DNA of 64,000 nt from Saprospiraceae bacterium. GTDB taxonomy: Bacteria > Bacteroidota > Bacteroidia > Chitinophagales > Saprospiraceae. The DNA lies in the NCBI GenBank assembly GCA_019187225.1, contig JABAQQ010000027.1, forward strand, positions 69,766-133,765. The letters are read 5' to 3'. Made by a program: the position numbers and the translations under genes. Shown here piece after piece: positions 24,625 to 33,808 of this stretch (the stretch's first letter is position 1; each line of letters opens with the position of its first letter). Below the pieces are notes generated by a model. That model ran no database searches. It had not been told where the DNA came from and was given only the letters and a program-made list of their open reading frames with translations.

Positions 24625-27537
24625 ATGAAAAAGACAATCCAATCCACCTTTGTTCCGCCTCCAGCGCTTTCTCGCACAAACGCTCACTTCTCCAGCGGGG
24701 GGGGGCGAATCCTGCTTACTCTTTTGCTCGCGCTTAGTCTTATATGTTCCATGCAAGCGCAGCGACCCGCGAGAACAGATGTAACCCAATACCCCGACAT
24801 ACCACTGCTCGCCACTGGCATCGATTCTTGGCTGGATAGTCACGACGACGTGTTGTTCAGCCATGGCGACCCGGCGCAAACGGCCATCATCCACAACACT
24901 GCCAATTTTTTACCCTGGCACCGGGTGCACATCAGGGAATTGGAAGACTACCTCATAGACTTGGGTACATTTTCCGCCGGGCAGATACTGCCTCGTTGGA
25001 GACCACGAGCCAATGCTGGCGAGCCGGGCAATCCGATACCCGCAGCAATGCAATTTACCAATAGCGGTGAAATGGGTGTAGCCAACCCCGACCCTATCAG
25101 CCCGATATTTCCAAGCACGATTATCCCTCCCGCAGCCTGCACCAACTATGCTGTGGCGGCGCTTTTCAGCAATGATTTGCAGGACAATTACCATGACAAT
25201 ACGCACGGCTTGGTAGGAGATGATTTCGGCCCCCTTGCGACATCTGCCACTGTGCTGGGTTTCTGGCCCTGGCACGCTTGGGTGGACGAATTTTGGTACG
25301 ATTGGGAAAATTGCAGCACTGCGGGATATACCAGATTCCCAGCGCCAGGAACGACAGAGATGGTATATAACAGCCCGGTGACTTGGAGCGGCGAAGAGTA
25401 TGTGAAAGGACGGGTGGTGATAGAAAATGGCGGAGTGCTCACTATTGCGCCCGGCTCGAACGTCCACTTTCGCTCTTCAGATTATGAGGCTTACGAGACC
25501 GCTATCATCGTGAAACCAGGTGGACGACTCGTCGTGGATGGAGCCACGCTCACCGGCATTGACTATTTCGGACCTTCCAGCCTTCAAATCAGGTACAATT
25601 CAGGTTGGAAAGGCATCCTGGTCGAGGGTACCGGCACTTTCAACGGCAATCACGGAAAGGTCTATGTCAGGAACAACGCTGTCATTGAGCACGCTTCCGT
25701 CGGCATAGAAAGTGTAAACGGCGGGCGCATCATCGCCACGAATTCTGACTTCCTGAACAACCGCATCTCTATTCATATCCGCGATTTCAGCCACCCAAAT
25801 TTTTATCATTACTTCATCCAGGGTTGCGACTTTGATGTCACCGGAGCACTTCGCGATGTCTCTTGGACACCAGACGGAGGCTTGCCAAGACGCCATTTCC
25901 GGCACGGTATTCCTGAAACGCCTGAACGATACATCCTGCTGGAAAATGCAAAAACCGTAACGGTTATCGGCGGTTCTTTTAAAAGAAGTTTTGTCGCAGA
26001 TAGTGATGACGTGACGATCGCCATCGAATCCTCTAACTCCCAACTTTCCTGTTCAGGCGCTGTTATTGACGCTTCTGTCACCCTGGGCATTTTAGTGTTC
26101 AACACGGTCGGCGGCCCGATAGGAGGGGTCACCGTCCAAAATTGCCCGATTTCTTCCGAGTCGGGAATTTTGCTCAACGGCAGCGATTACGCTACTATTA
26201 CTTCAAACGCATTCGACAACAAACACTACGGCATTTACGCCCAGAATTCGTCGGCCTACGATATAAGCGACGACAATACTTTCGACGGCGTACAAGATTT
26301 CGGGTGCGTCGTCTCCGAAGACTCGGAGGGCAACTACGCGAACATCATCGAGCGCAATACCTTCAACAGCGATGCCATTCACATCCAGTTTCAGGTCAGC
26401 AACCCGGACGTTCAGTTCCGTTGCAATGCTTTCAATAATGTAGGCGGCGATGTGGGGAGTCGTTCTGTGCATCTTTCTTCGGGGACGCTACCAGATCAGG
26501 GTAACTGCTTATCTATAGCAGCTGGCAATGTGTGGGACAATTTTGGGTGTACGGGTGACCAAAGTCAGCTTTCACGCAGTACAATTAACTCCAGCGGCTA
26601 CAAGTACAACACACACAACGATTTGGTGCCGATGTGTGTAAGTTCTGGTATTACAGTTTTTCCTCCTTGCTCTTATTCTTCCGCTGAAAATGCTCCTTGT
26701 CAAAGTGAACCACCCTGTCCCACCTGCCCGCCCTACCCGGAAGAAAGCAGAATCGCGGCGCTGGAAGCGGAAAAACAAAACTGGGCGGGGAGCGCGTTGC
26801 CGCCCGCCGAAATTGCCGCCATTGTCTGGCAACTGACCTGGGAGCAAAAAATCATCGCTCAACGGGGTCTGTTGCAGGTCATGGAGGCCGATTCCACTTT
26901 GGCTACCGCCTTTGATTACTTGGAAGAAGTGGGCGAAGTGTTCCCTTTCCCTGCCAGCGACCGCATTGGCCTTTATTTGCGCGACGGAAACCTCGCGGCA
27001 GCCAACAACCTCATCAACACACTGCCGGCGGGCAATGAAAAAACACTCCTGACACTGCATTCCATTTTGCGGGCAGAAGGGCGCTCGTTCAAACAACTGA
27101 CCCAAGCCGAAGAGCAGACGGTACGCACGATTGCTCAGGGCGACGACCAAGCGGCTGCGCAAGCAAAATCCCTGTTGTACGCCGCCTTTGGAGAGCGGAT
27201 AGTCATCAATCCGGAACCCCTCGACGGAGAAAGGTCAACGCCGGAGAATGTCGAAAACACGACGCAATTGAGTGCAACTCCATCTTTGGTTTTTCTTCCC
27301 AATCCAAGTTCGGACGCCGTTTCAGTTCAATATACACTCAATACCACTGGCCAGTACGGAAATTTTATCCTCACTGACCTCTGCGGCCGTCAGGTTTTGG
27401 CACAACCATTCGCCGCCGACACTCCCACAGGGCAATTGAGGGTTGATTTGAGCAGCTTCCCCTCAGGAACTTATGCGGGGACGATAATGGTGGACGGCCT
27501 TCGTCAGTTGGTGTCCAAACTTGCGATTGTAAAATAA
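24625..27537 (+). CDS. T9SS-secreted tyrosinase-like / right-handed beta-helix fusion
   Basis: The 970-residue product has a signal peptide near residues 28-46. Residues about 75-240 contain tyrosinase-style copper motifs: IIHNTANFLPWHR (CuA), YHDNTHG and FWPWHAWVDEFWYDW (CuB; the usual FWLHHxxVDxxW). A right-handed parallel beta-helix follows (ENGGVLTIAPGSNVHF, GGRIIATNSDFLNNRISIHI, ATITSNAFDNKHYGIYAQ), then a helical Cys/Pro-rich linker and a T9SS sorting domain starting VFLPNPSSDAVSVQYTL. The N-terminal domain is shorter than a full tyrosinase, so oxidase activity is uncertain. A nine-G run sits between the start and the signal peptide. A terminator follows. Confidence 0.75.
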   Translation: MKKTIQSTFVPPPALSRTNAHFSSGGGRILLTLLLALSLICSMQAQRPARTDVTQYPDIPLLATGIDSWLDSHDDVLFSHGDPAQTAIIHNTANFLPWHRVHIRELEDYLIDLGTFSAGQILPRWRPRANAGEPGNPIPAAMQFTNSGEMGVANPDPISPIFPSTIIPPAACTNYAVAALFSNDLQDNYHDNTHGLVGDDFGPLATSATVLGFWPWHAWVDEFWYDWENCSTAGYTRFPAPGTTEMVYNSPVTWSGEEYVKGRVVIENGGVLTIAPGSNVHFRSSDYEAYETAIIVKPGGRLVVDGATLTGIDYFGPSSLQIRYNSGWKGILVEGTGTFNGNHGKVYVRNNAVIEHASVGIESVNGGRIIATNSDFLNNRISIHIRDFSHPNFYHYFIQGCDFDVTGALRDVSWTPDGGLPRRHFRHGIPETPERYILLENAKTVTVIGGSFKRSFVADSDDVTIAIESSNSQLSCSGAVIDASVTLGILVFNTVGGPIGGVTVQNCPISSESGILLNGSDYATITSNAFDNKHYGIYAQNSSAYDISDDNTFDGVQDFGCVVSEDSEGNYANIIERNTFNSDAIHIQFQVSNPDVQFRCNAFNNVGGDVGSRSVHLSSGTLPDQGNCLSIAAGNVWDNFGCTGDQSQLSRSTINSSGYKYNTHNDLVPMCVSSGITVFPPCSYSSAENAPCQSEPPCPTCPPYPEESRIAALEAEKQNWAGSALPPAEIAAIVWQLTWEQKIIAQRGLLQVMEADSTLATAFDYLEEVGEVFPFPASDRIGLYLRDGNLAAANNLINTLPAGNEKTLLTLHSILRAEGRSFKQLTQAEEQTVRTIAQGDDQAAAQAKSLLYAAFGERIVINPEPLDGERSTPENVENTTQLSATPSLVFLPNPSSDAVSVQYTLNTTGQYGNFILTDLCGRQVLAQPFAADTPTGQLRVDLSSFPSGTYAGTIMVDGLRQLVSKLAIVK
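24697..24705 (+). repeat. Homopolymeric G9 tract within the T9SS cargo gene
   Basis: Nine consecutive G lie at codons 25-27, between the start codon and the hydrophobic signal sequence. Gain or loss of one G would put the signal peptide and all domains out of frame, so this is a candidate phase-variation tract; a sequencing-depth check is needed because homopolymers are error-prone. Confidence 0.7.
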
Positions 27538-27552
27538 CTCGACTTCCCTTTA

Positions 27553-27586
27553 CTGCCAGCGCTTTGTAGGGCGCTGGCAGGTTTTG
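27553..27586 (+). terminator. Rho-independent terminator between the two T9SS cargo genes
   Basis: CTGCCAGCGC and GCGCTGGCAG form a perfect 10-bp stem around TTTGTAGG, followed by GTTTTGATTT. It lies 15 bases after the stop of the tyrosinase-like gene. Confidence 0.8.
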
Positions 27587-27611
27587 ATTTCACCATTAAA
27601 AGCTCGCAAAC

Positions 27612-29102
27612 ATGAAATACCTGTTGCTTCCCGCAATCTTGGCTCCGCTTTTCATATCTGCGCAAACACGATTCAGCAGACTGTACGACTATCAAAATCA
27701 ATATCAATCCGCACTGACTGTGCTGGAAATGCAAAGCGGCGGATATTTAGTGGGGTCAAAAAATATCGGAGCCGAATATTCCGACAATAAATTGCTGTTG
27801 CATCGGCTTGACGCGTTTGGAGATGAGGTTTGGCAAAAAGAGATTTACGCTGAAGGGTTTATCTATTATCTGGATTTTGGCGCCATGCTTCGATTGCCAG
27901 ACGGAAACTATCTGCTTGGTGGAGACATCAAAGAAATATCCACCGAGTTGCATGATGCTTTCATTATCAAAATAGACACTTCCGGCAATGTGCTCTGGGA
28001 AAAAACATACGGGGCGGGCGACAAAAACGACTTTTTCGGAAATTTCGCCCTCACGCCTGACAGCAGCCATATACAGATTTGCGGCCAAACACGCAAGACC
28101 GATGCCGCTGGAAACATATGGTTTGTGAAAACCGATTTGAACGGCGACCAAATTTGGCAAAAAGAATTGGGAGAGCCCGGTTGGCAACATGCATATTGTC
28201 TCGCCATGCTGAACGACGGGAGTTTTCTGCTTGCTGTTCAATACGGCTCGTCAGATGCATACCAGTACAGAGCATACAAAATCAGCAGCTCTGGTCAAAT
28301 TATTTGGCAAAAGAAAGTAGGCAGCAATTACAATGACAATGGATTTCCTAAAATTATTGCCTTATCAGACGGGTCGGGAATTTTTACTGGATCCCTGGGC
28401 ACTTCTGACTGGCGGGTTCATCTTGCTTATGCGGTGAAATTATCTCCTGCAGGTGAAATAGTTTGGGAAAAAACATACCACACAGGGTTTTCGTCCTATG
28501 CCTTCGTGCAACCCATAGTGTTAGAAGACGGCTCTGTCGTTCTCAGCGGCGGCGTGGATTATGATACTTTAAGTTCGCCTCTTTACGTCCGTTTTTGGAA
28601 AATAGATTCTGAAGGAGATATGATCTGGGAGCAAATTTATCATTACAACCCTGATAGTAGTAATGTTGATGGCTACTGCTACCATCAAATCGGTACTTCT
28701 GACAATGGTTTTATTGGAGTAGGTTCGTCAAGTGTGTCGAACACGTTTCAAGACATCTGGGTCTTAAAATTAGACAGCGAAGGCTGTCTGGTGGAGAACT
28801 GCACCGTGTCGGCTGAGGAGCCGGAGGGGGAAGGGGAAAAGGAGGGAGATTTGGTTTTTGTGCCCAATCCGGCTTCGGAGGTCACGGCCGTTCGCTACAC
28901 ACTCGAAATCATAGGGCGGGAAGCAGCATTTTTCCTGACTGACATATATGGCCGTCAAGTGTTGAAACATCGGCTTGCCGACAATTTGCCGCCAAGCGAG
29001 TTCATACTCTACCTAAACGCTTTACCAAACGGCACTTACATTGGTTCGATAACCGTGGACGGCCGTGAACAAGCGATTTCCAGACTTGTAATCGTAAAAT
29101 AA
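27612..29102 (+). CDS. T9SS-secreted beta-propeller-like protein
   Basis: The 496-residue product has a signal peptide (MKYLLLPAILAPLFISAQ) and repeating blocks with strand-turn-strand patterns such as KIDTSGNVLWEKTYGAGDKND, KTDLNGDQIWQKELGEPG and KLSPAGEIVWEKTYHTGF, each about 50 residues apart, consistent with a propeller. It ends with a T9SS type A sorting domain (FVPNPASEVTAVRYTLEI ... GTYIGSITVDG) very like that of the preceding gene. It is therefore exported and attached at, or released from, the cell surface. The binding target is unknown. Confidence 0.78.
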   Translation: MKYLLLPAILAPLFISAQTRFSRLYDYQNQYQSALTVLEMQSGGYLVGSKNIGAEYSDNKLLLHRLDAFGDEVWQKEIYAEGFIYYLDFGAMLRLPDGNYLLGGDIKEISTELHDAFIIKIDTSGNVLWEKTYGAGDKNDFFGNFALTPDSSHIQICGQTRKTDAAGNIWFVKTDLNGDQIWQKELGEPGWQHAYCLAMLNDGSFLLAVQYGSSDAYQYRAYKISSSGQIIWQKKVGSNYNDNGFPKIIALSDGSGIFTGSLGTSDWRVHLAYAVKLSPAGEIVWEKTYHTGFSSYAFVQPIVLEDGSVVLSGGVDYDTLSSPLYVRFWKIDSEGDMIWEQIYHYNPDSSNVDGYCYHQIGTSDNGFIGVGSSSVSNTFQDIWVLKLDSEGCLVENCTVSAEEPEGEGEKEGDLVFVPNPASEVTAVRYTLEIIGREAAFFLTDIYGRQVLKHRLADNLPPSEFILYLNALPNGTYIGSITVDGREQAISRLVIVK

Positions 29103-29103
29103 A

Positions 29104-29346
29104 ACCATCTTCGTTTATCTCTGGCCCAACCCTGCAACCAATTGGCTCACAGTGGAAAGTGAAGGAGCCCTGCTCGGCCTCCGGCTCACAGACATATCGG
29201 GCCGGGTCGTGGAGGACGTGCAGTTTTTCCGCCAGGAAGCGCTGCGGGAATACCGGTTGTCGCTGGCCGCGCTGCCGCCCGGCGCGTATGTGTTGTCGGT
29301 GCGCACGGACAAGGGTTGGGCGAGCGAAAAGGTGGTGAAACAGTGA
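29104..29346 (+). pseudogene. Orphan T9SS C-terminal sorting-domain fragment
   Basis: Just after the preceding gene's stop, in a different frame, comes TIFVYLWPNPATNWLTVES, then LRLTDISGRVVEDVQFF, LAALPPGAYVLSVRTD and KVVKQ followed by a stop. This is a complete T9SS sorting domain with no signal peptide, no cargo domain and no good start. It must be the 3' end of a gene whose body was lost, perhaps replaced by the neighbour through recombination between similar sorting domains. Confidence 0.65.
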
Positions 29347-29462
29347 TTTTTATTATAGCCAGCGCAAAGTGGTTTTGAACGCCGGTTGCTTTCAAACGAT
29401 TGCTTACCAACAACTTCAAACAACTCAAACCTTTCAAACCATTTTCAAACGACAATATCCCC

Positions 29463-32210
29463 CTACAACCCCGCATCAAAATTATTCTTCCGGTACGGTA
29501 TTTTCAGGAAGTCGAACGAGCCCGGCTTCACGTTGATGGTGAACAGATAAGTGCCGCGCACAGGCTGCCAACTCAGGCTGAGTTGCCAGCAGTGCAGGTC
29601 GCGGGCGAAGCCGAGGTCGGGGTACACGAGTTGTTTGCTCTGGAAATCGTATGAGATATTACCGATCATGACCGACCACTTGGAAGTGAGCGGAATGCTG
29701 CCGGAAAAGCTGATGTTGTGCCGCCCGATCACGAAAGTGTCGCGCGCTTCGCCGAATCCTTCAGGTATCAGCCGCCGGTCGAACGAAATGCTGTAATTGA
29801 CGCGAAAATCGTTGAACCAGCCGAGCAGGTCGTCTTTGACCGTCGGACGCGCGGAAGGACCTTGCTGGGGCGTTCCCGATGCATCGTCGTCTTTTCCGGC
29901 GAAAGCGTTGCGCAACTGCTTGACCGTGAAAACGGTATTCAACTGGAATCCCAACGCGGTCGTGCGCACTAATTTTTTTCGTTTGTCTAAGACGAAAGTA
30001 TTCACCCGCCTGCCGTTCGCGTCGGCGAGGTAAGGGTCGAAGCGGGCGTTCCAGGTCAGGTTGACGATGCCTTTGAAAAAGCGGAACAGGCCGCCTGTGC
30101 TGATCTCGCTCCACTTGAGCGAGTCGGCGGTGAAGTTGTAACTCCCGTTGAAAGCCAGTCCGTCGAAGATGCGCTTTTTGAGCACCGTGTCTTTTTTGGC
30201 TGAATAGTGCTTGAATTCCAGCACGTTGAGCAAGCTGTAATTCATGATGATGTCGCGCCGCGTGGTGCCGCCGGGCGGCCGCCCGAAAATCGCGTCGTCG
30301 AAAATGTTGTACGTCACGGTGTCCCGGTACTCCGGGCGCAGGTCGGTGATCACCGAGCGGTAATAGCCGCTGTACGGCGGTTTTGAAAAATCGGGGCCGA
30401 AGCCGGTGCTGATGGTCGGCTTCATGGTGTGGCGGAAGCCCCGGAACCAGCCGCGTTTGAATTGTTGGGTAAAAAACAAAGCGGTATTCAGGGAAATGCC
30501 CGTGTTGTAGCGCCCGTAGCGGTAAAAACCCCAGTCGCGCACGGTGGTATCCAGACCGAACCGCGTTTGGGCGCTATCCACCTGCAGGAAATAGGTGTCG
30601 CCGTCGCGGATGGTGTCGTACACGTACAGGATGGTGTCGCGCAGTTGTTTTTCGATGACGTAGGGGTACCAGTTCTCTTCATAGTCCACCCGGGGCGCGA
30701 CGTTGATGTATTTGAAAATTTTGAACGTAAAGTCCGTGCTGGCGGTGTGCTGCATGCCGAGGCGCGCGCCTTCGAGCGTCTTGCGGGTGAACAGCAGCGT
30801 GTCTACCGTACTGAATTTGTTCTGGAATTTGGAGGCGTACGTGAGCGATATTTTTTCATACCAGCGCTCCTTGCCCACCGCTTCTTTGCGTTTCAGCGGG
30901 AAAATGCGCTGCATGGTGAAATTCACATTGGGCAGGGTGATGTCCATCACGCGCGTCTGGGTGTTTTGCGAGTGGTTGAGGCTGGCCGCCAACTGGAACG
31001 GCTTACCGGGAAACGACTGCGAATAGGTGAGGTTGGACGTCAGGGTGTTGCGGTAAACGCTCTGATAATCGTTGAAGTTTCGGTTCTGGTCGCGGTTGGT
31101 TTCGATGTTGACCGAGCCGCCGAACCGTTTGGTCGGGTGCGCTTTCGCGTCCTGGTTGTGCGTCCAGGTGACGCGGAACGACTTGGCCGATATCTTGTTG
31201 GCAAAATTGTCCTCCCGCACCCGGTTGTTGAAACTCATCAGAAAATTGCCGTTGTAGGCATATCTTTTGTTGTAGCGCGAAGAGGCCGTCACGCCCCACG
31301 ACCCGCTGGTGTAGGCGAGGAACAGCACCGACAGGTCCATGTGATCCGAAATAGGTTGATACCACCCGAAATCGCGGAGGCCGAAACCTTCGGCGTCGGC
31401 GAATTCAAAGTCCCGCGGGATGATCAGCCCCGCTTTCCGCGTTTTGGTGATGGGGAAAAAGCCGAAGGGCAGCACCAATGGCATGGGAACGCCGCCGACT
31501 TCCAGCAGCGACAACCCCGTCACCACCAACTTATCCGGGATCACCTTGAGTTTTTTGGTGCGAATGCCGAAGTGCGGATCGGGATGGTCGCAGGAAGTAA
31601 TGATGGCATCCTGGTTGTAAATCGTATTGCGGGAGCGTTGCGTGGTGTCCCCGGTGTCGCCGGCGCCGATGAATTTGGCTTTTTGACCGAGCACGTACAG
31701 GTCTTCCTGTTTGGTGCGGGCCTCGTAGATCACTCCTTTGCGGGATTTGAAATTGTAACGCAGGCGCTCCGCCGTAAAATTTTGCTGGCCATCCTGGAAA
31801 TCGGGATAGCCCGCCAGGCGGCCTGTGGAATCAGCCAGCGGCGCAGCGCTGATCTCGCTTTTGTCCCAGTCCAGCAAAATATATCCGGCCTTGATGGTCA
31901 GGGATGTATATTTGACAGAGGCGTTGCCGTACAGGTGCACCTGTTTGTTTTGAACGTCGAACCACATCGAGTCCTGTGCCCCGTACTCCACTTCTTCGTC
32001 CAAACCTTCGTCCGATATTCTGATCCCGCTCAGGTCCACCACCGCCGAATCGCCGGAGAGGGGCGGCACGGTATCCTGTCTTCCTGGCGGTTGCGGGATG
32101 GGGCCGATGCGCGGCAGGGTATCCACCGGAACCTGCGCCGCGGTGCGCACAGCCGCGAGCAATGCGAAGATTTGGAATAAAAGCCGATATTTGCCCAACA
32201 ATTTGCTCAA
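29463..32210 (-). CDS. lptD: LPS-assembly outer-membrane protein, LptD-like
   Basis: The 915-residue product has a signal peptide, a periplasmic OstA/LptA-like N-terminal domain (residues about 75-250; VQNKQVHLYGNASVKYTSLTIKAG, LRYNFKSRKGVIYEARTKQ), then a conserved GVPMPLVLPFGFFPITKTRKAGLIIP and a large beta-barrel. This is the Bacteroidota form of LptD, which inserts lipopolysaccharide into the outer leaflet. It is divergent from the amidase gene, with a 30-bp shared upstream region. Confidence 0.85.
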   Translation of the reverse strand: MSKLLGKYRLLFQIFALLAAVRTAAQVPVDTLPRIGPIPQPPGRQDTVPPLSGDSAVVDLSGIRISDEGLDEEVEYGAQDSMWFDVQNKQVHLYGNASVKYTSLTIKAGYILLDWDKSEISAAPLADSTGRLAGYPDFQDGQQNFTAERLRYNFKSRKGVIYEARTKQEDLYVLGQKAKFIGAGDTGDTTQRSRNTIYNQDAIITSCDHPDPHFGIRTKKLKVIPDKLVVTGLSLLEVGGVPMPLVLPFGFFPITKTRKAGLIIPRDFEFADAEGFGLRDFGWYQPISDHMDLSVLFLAYTSGSWGVTASSRYNKRYAYNGNFLMSFNNRVREDNFANKISAKSFRVTWTHNQDAKAHPTKRFGGSVNIETNRDQNRNFNDYQSVYRNTLTSNLTYSQSFPGKPFQLAASLNHSQNTQTRVMDITLPNVNFTMQRIFPLKRKEAVGKERWYEKISLTYASKFQNKFSTVDTLLFTRKTLEGARLGMQHTASTDFTFKIFKYINVAPRVDYEENWYPYVIEKQLRDTILYVYDTIRDGDTYFLQVDSAQTRFGLDTTVRDWGFYRYGRYNTGISLNTALFFTQQFKRGWFRGFRHTMKPTISTGFGPDFSKPPYSGYYRSVITDLRPEYRDTVTYNIFDDAIFGRPPGGTTRRDIIMNYSLLNVLEFKHYSAKKDTVLKKRIFDGLAFNGSYNFTADSLKWSEISTGGLFRFFKGIVNLTWNARFDPYLADANGRRVNTFVLDKRKKLVRTTALGFQLNTVFTVKQLRNAFAGKDDDASGTPQQGPSARPTVKDDLLGWFNDFRVNYSISFDRRLIPEGFGEARDTFVIGRHNISFSGSIPLTSKWSVMIGNISYDFQSKQLVYPDLGFARDLHCWQLSLSWQPVRGTYLFTINVKPGSFDFLKIPYRKNNFDAGL

Positions 32211-32240
32211 CGGATCAATTTTGGAACCAAAAACTGGGTT

Positions 32241-33713
32241 ATGAATTTGAAAATCGCCTTACGAACGTTCGCGCTCCTCGCGGCGTGGTTTGTTTTGCAA
32301 AATTTTAACGTAGCCGAAACGGTTGACGGTGGACGATTGACGGTAGACGGTGGACGGTTGACGGTAGACGGTAGACGGTTGACGGCGTACGACGGTACAG
32401 TCCCGTCCATGGAACTGATGAGCGGCAAAAGTATGGAAACTATTGGCACCTCCAACTCTCTGCCGTCTACCATCCACCCGCCTTCGCTGAGGCTTCGGCG
32501 GGTAAACCGTCCACCGTCCACCGCCTACCGCATCAAAAAAATCGTTCTCGATGCCGGCCACGGCGGTAAAGACCCCGGTTGCAAAGGCGTCATTTCCAAA
32601 GAAAAAGACAACGCGCTGGCCATCGTACTGAAACTCGGCGAGATGATCAACGGCGCTTTCCCGGAAGTGGAAGTGATCTACACCCGCAAAACCGACGAAT
32701 TCATAGAACTGAACGAGCGCGCAGCCATTGCCAACCGCAACAAGGCCGACCTGTTTATCAGCGTTCACTGCAATGCGGTGAGAGCGCCGCACATCCACGG
32801 AGCAGAGACCTACGTGATGGGACTTCACACCGCCGAACACAACCTCGAAGTCGCCAAACGCGAGAACGCGGCTATTTTTTACGAGGACAACTACCAGAAA
32901 AACTACGAAGGATACGATCCCAACAGCCCCGAAGCGCACATCATCGGCAGCGTGTGGCAAAGCGCCTATCTCGAACAAAGCATCCTGTTCGCCAGCCTCG
33001 TGCAGCAATTCGCCCAATCCACCGCCTCCCGCGCCGACAAAGGCGTGAAACAAGCCGGTTTTCTCGTGCTGCGCGAAACGAGTATGCCCTCCGTGCTCAT
33101 CGAAACCGGTTTTTTGACCAACCGCACGGAAGAAGAGTTTGTGGCTTCGGAAGAAGGACAGGCGCAATTGGCCCAGGCGATCTTCGAAGCATTCGAAGCT
33201 TATAAACAACAGGTGGAGGGCGCTGTCGCGGAACAAAAGGCCAGCTCCGGCAAAACTTCCACCGCTTCAAAACCCAGCACCTCCCCGCAAAAAGGCAGCG
33301 GCGGCCCGATGGTATCCAACACGCCTCAGAAACCAGTACAAACCCCTAAAACACCTGAGAGGCAGTCCAATACACCCGCTGTAAATTCGCAAAAACAAAC
33401 CGTGAAAACCTCATCGCAGCCGAAGACGCAAACATCTTCCGCTCTGAAGACACAAACTTCCAAATCGCAGCCAGGCGCCGTCAGCACCGCCGAACCCATC
33501 GGTCCGTTCCGCATCTTCCTGCTCTCCTGGCCCATGCGTATGGACAAAAATTCGGGCCAACTCGCCTTGCTCAGCGACATCGCCGAAGAAAAAATCGAGG
33601 GCAACTATTGTTATTTCACAGGCAAATACACCACGTTTGCGGAAGCGGAAAAAATGTTGCCGGAGATCAGGAACCTCGGATTCCGCACAGCGGCCATCGT
33701 GTCGGCACGGTGA
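32241..33713 (+). CDS. N-acetylmuramoyl-L-alanine amidase with heptad-repeat insert and SPOR-like tail
   Basis: The 490-residue product has a signal anchor (residues 1-25) and an Amidase_3 zinc domain (about residues 98-320): VLDAGHGGKDPG, LNERAAIANR, SVHCNA, with the catalytic Glu in VLIETGFLTN. A Ser/Thr/Lys/Pro linker then leads to a SPOR-like C terminus (FRIFLLSWP, CYFTGKYTTFAEAEKMLPEIR) that should bind denuded septal peptidoglycan. It would cleave the amide linking MurNAc to the stem peptide during division. Residues 28-48 are encoded by nine GGTNGAC heptamers and read VDGGRLT repeated, an odd in-frame insertion between the signal and the enzyme. Confidence 0.88.
   Translation: MNLKIALRTFALLAAWFVLQNFNVAETVDGGRLTVDGGRLTVDGRRLTAYDGTVPSMELMSGKSMETIGTSNSLPSTIHPPSLRLRRVNRPPSTAYRIKKIVLDAGHGGKDPGCKGVISKEKDNALAIVLKLGEMINGAFPEVEVIYTRKTDEFIELNERAAIANRNKADLFISVHCNAVRAPHIHGAETYVMGLHTAEHNLEVAKRENAAIFYEDNYQKNYEGYDPNSPEAHIIGSVWQSAYLEQSILFASLVQQFAQSTASRADKGVKQAGFLVLRETSMPSVLIETGFLTNRTEEEFVASEEGQAQLAQAIFEAFEAYKQQVEGAVAEQKASSGKTSTASKPSTSPQKGSGGPMVSNTPQKPVQTPKTPERQSNTPAVNSQKQTVKTSSQPKTQTSSALKTQTSKSQPGAVSTAEPIGPFRIFLLSWPMRMDKNSGQLALLSDIAEEKIEGNYCYFTGKYTTFAEAEKMLPEIRNLGFRTAAIVSAR
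32321..32383 (+). repeat. Heptanucleotide array GGTNGAC x9 inside the amidase gene
   Basis: Nine tandem units of GGTTGAC/GGTGGAC/GGTAGAC (one GATTGAC) encode three VDGGRLT-like heptapeptides. Inverted copies of the same unit (ACCGTCC x2 plus variants) follow at about 32506-32526, so the two blocks could pair. The family is the one at 18623-18727. Confidence 0.9.
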
Positions 33714-33808
33714 TCCGGCAAAGGTTGATGAGGGTTGATGAAGGTTTATTTTGTTGATGATCAACCCTCATTAACCCATTCAAACAGAAACCTCCAATAT
33801 CACACAAA

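Noticed and set aside
24230-24628. 132-codon frame before the T9SS cargo gene
   Set aside because: No recognisable protein pattern; it overlaps the cargo gene's start and lies in a spacer of repeated or decayed sequence.
30429-32180. 583-codon frame opposite lptD
   Set aside because: No domain or signal peptide pattern; it overlaps a well-supported lptD-like gene.
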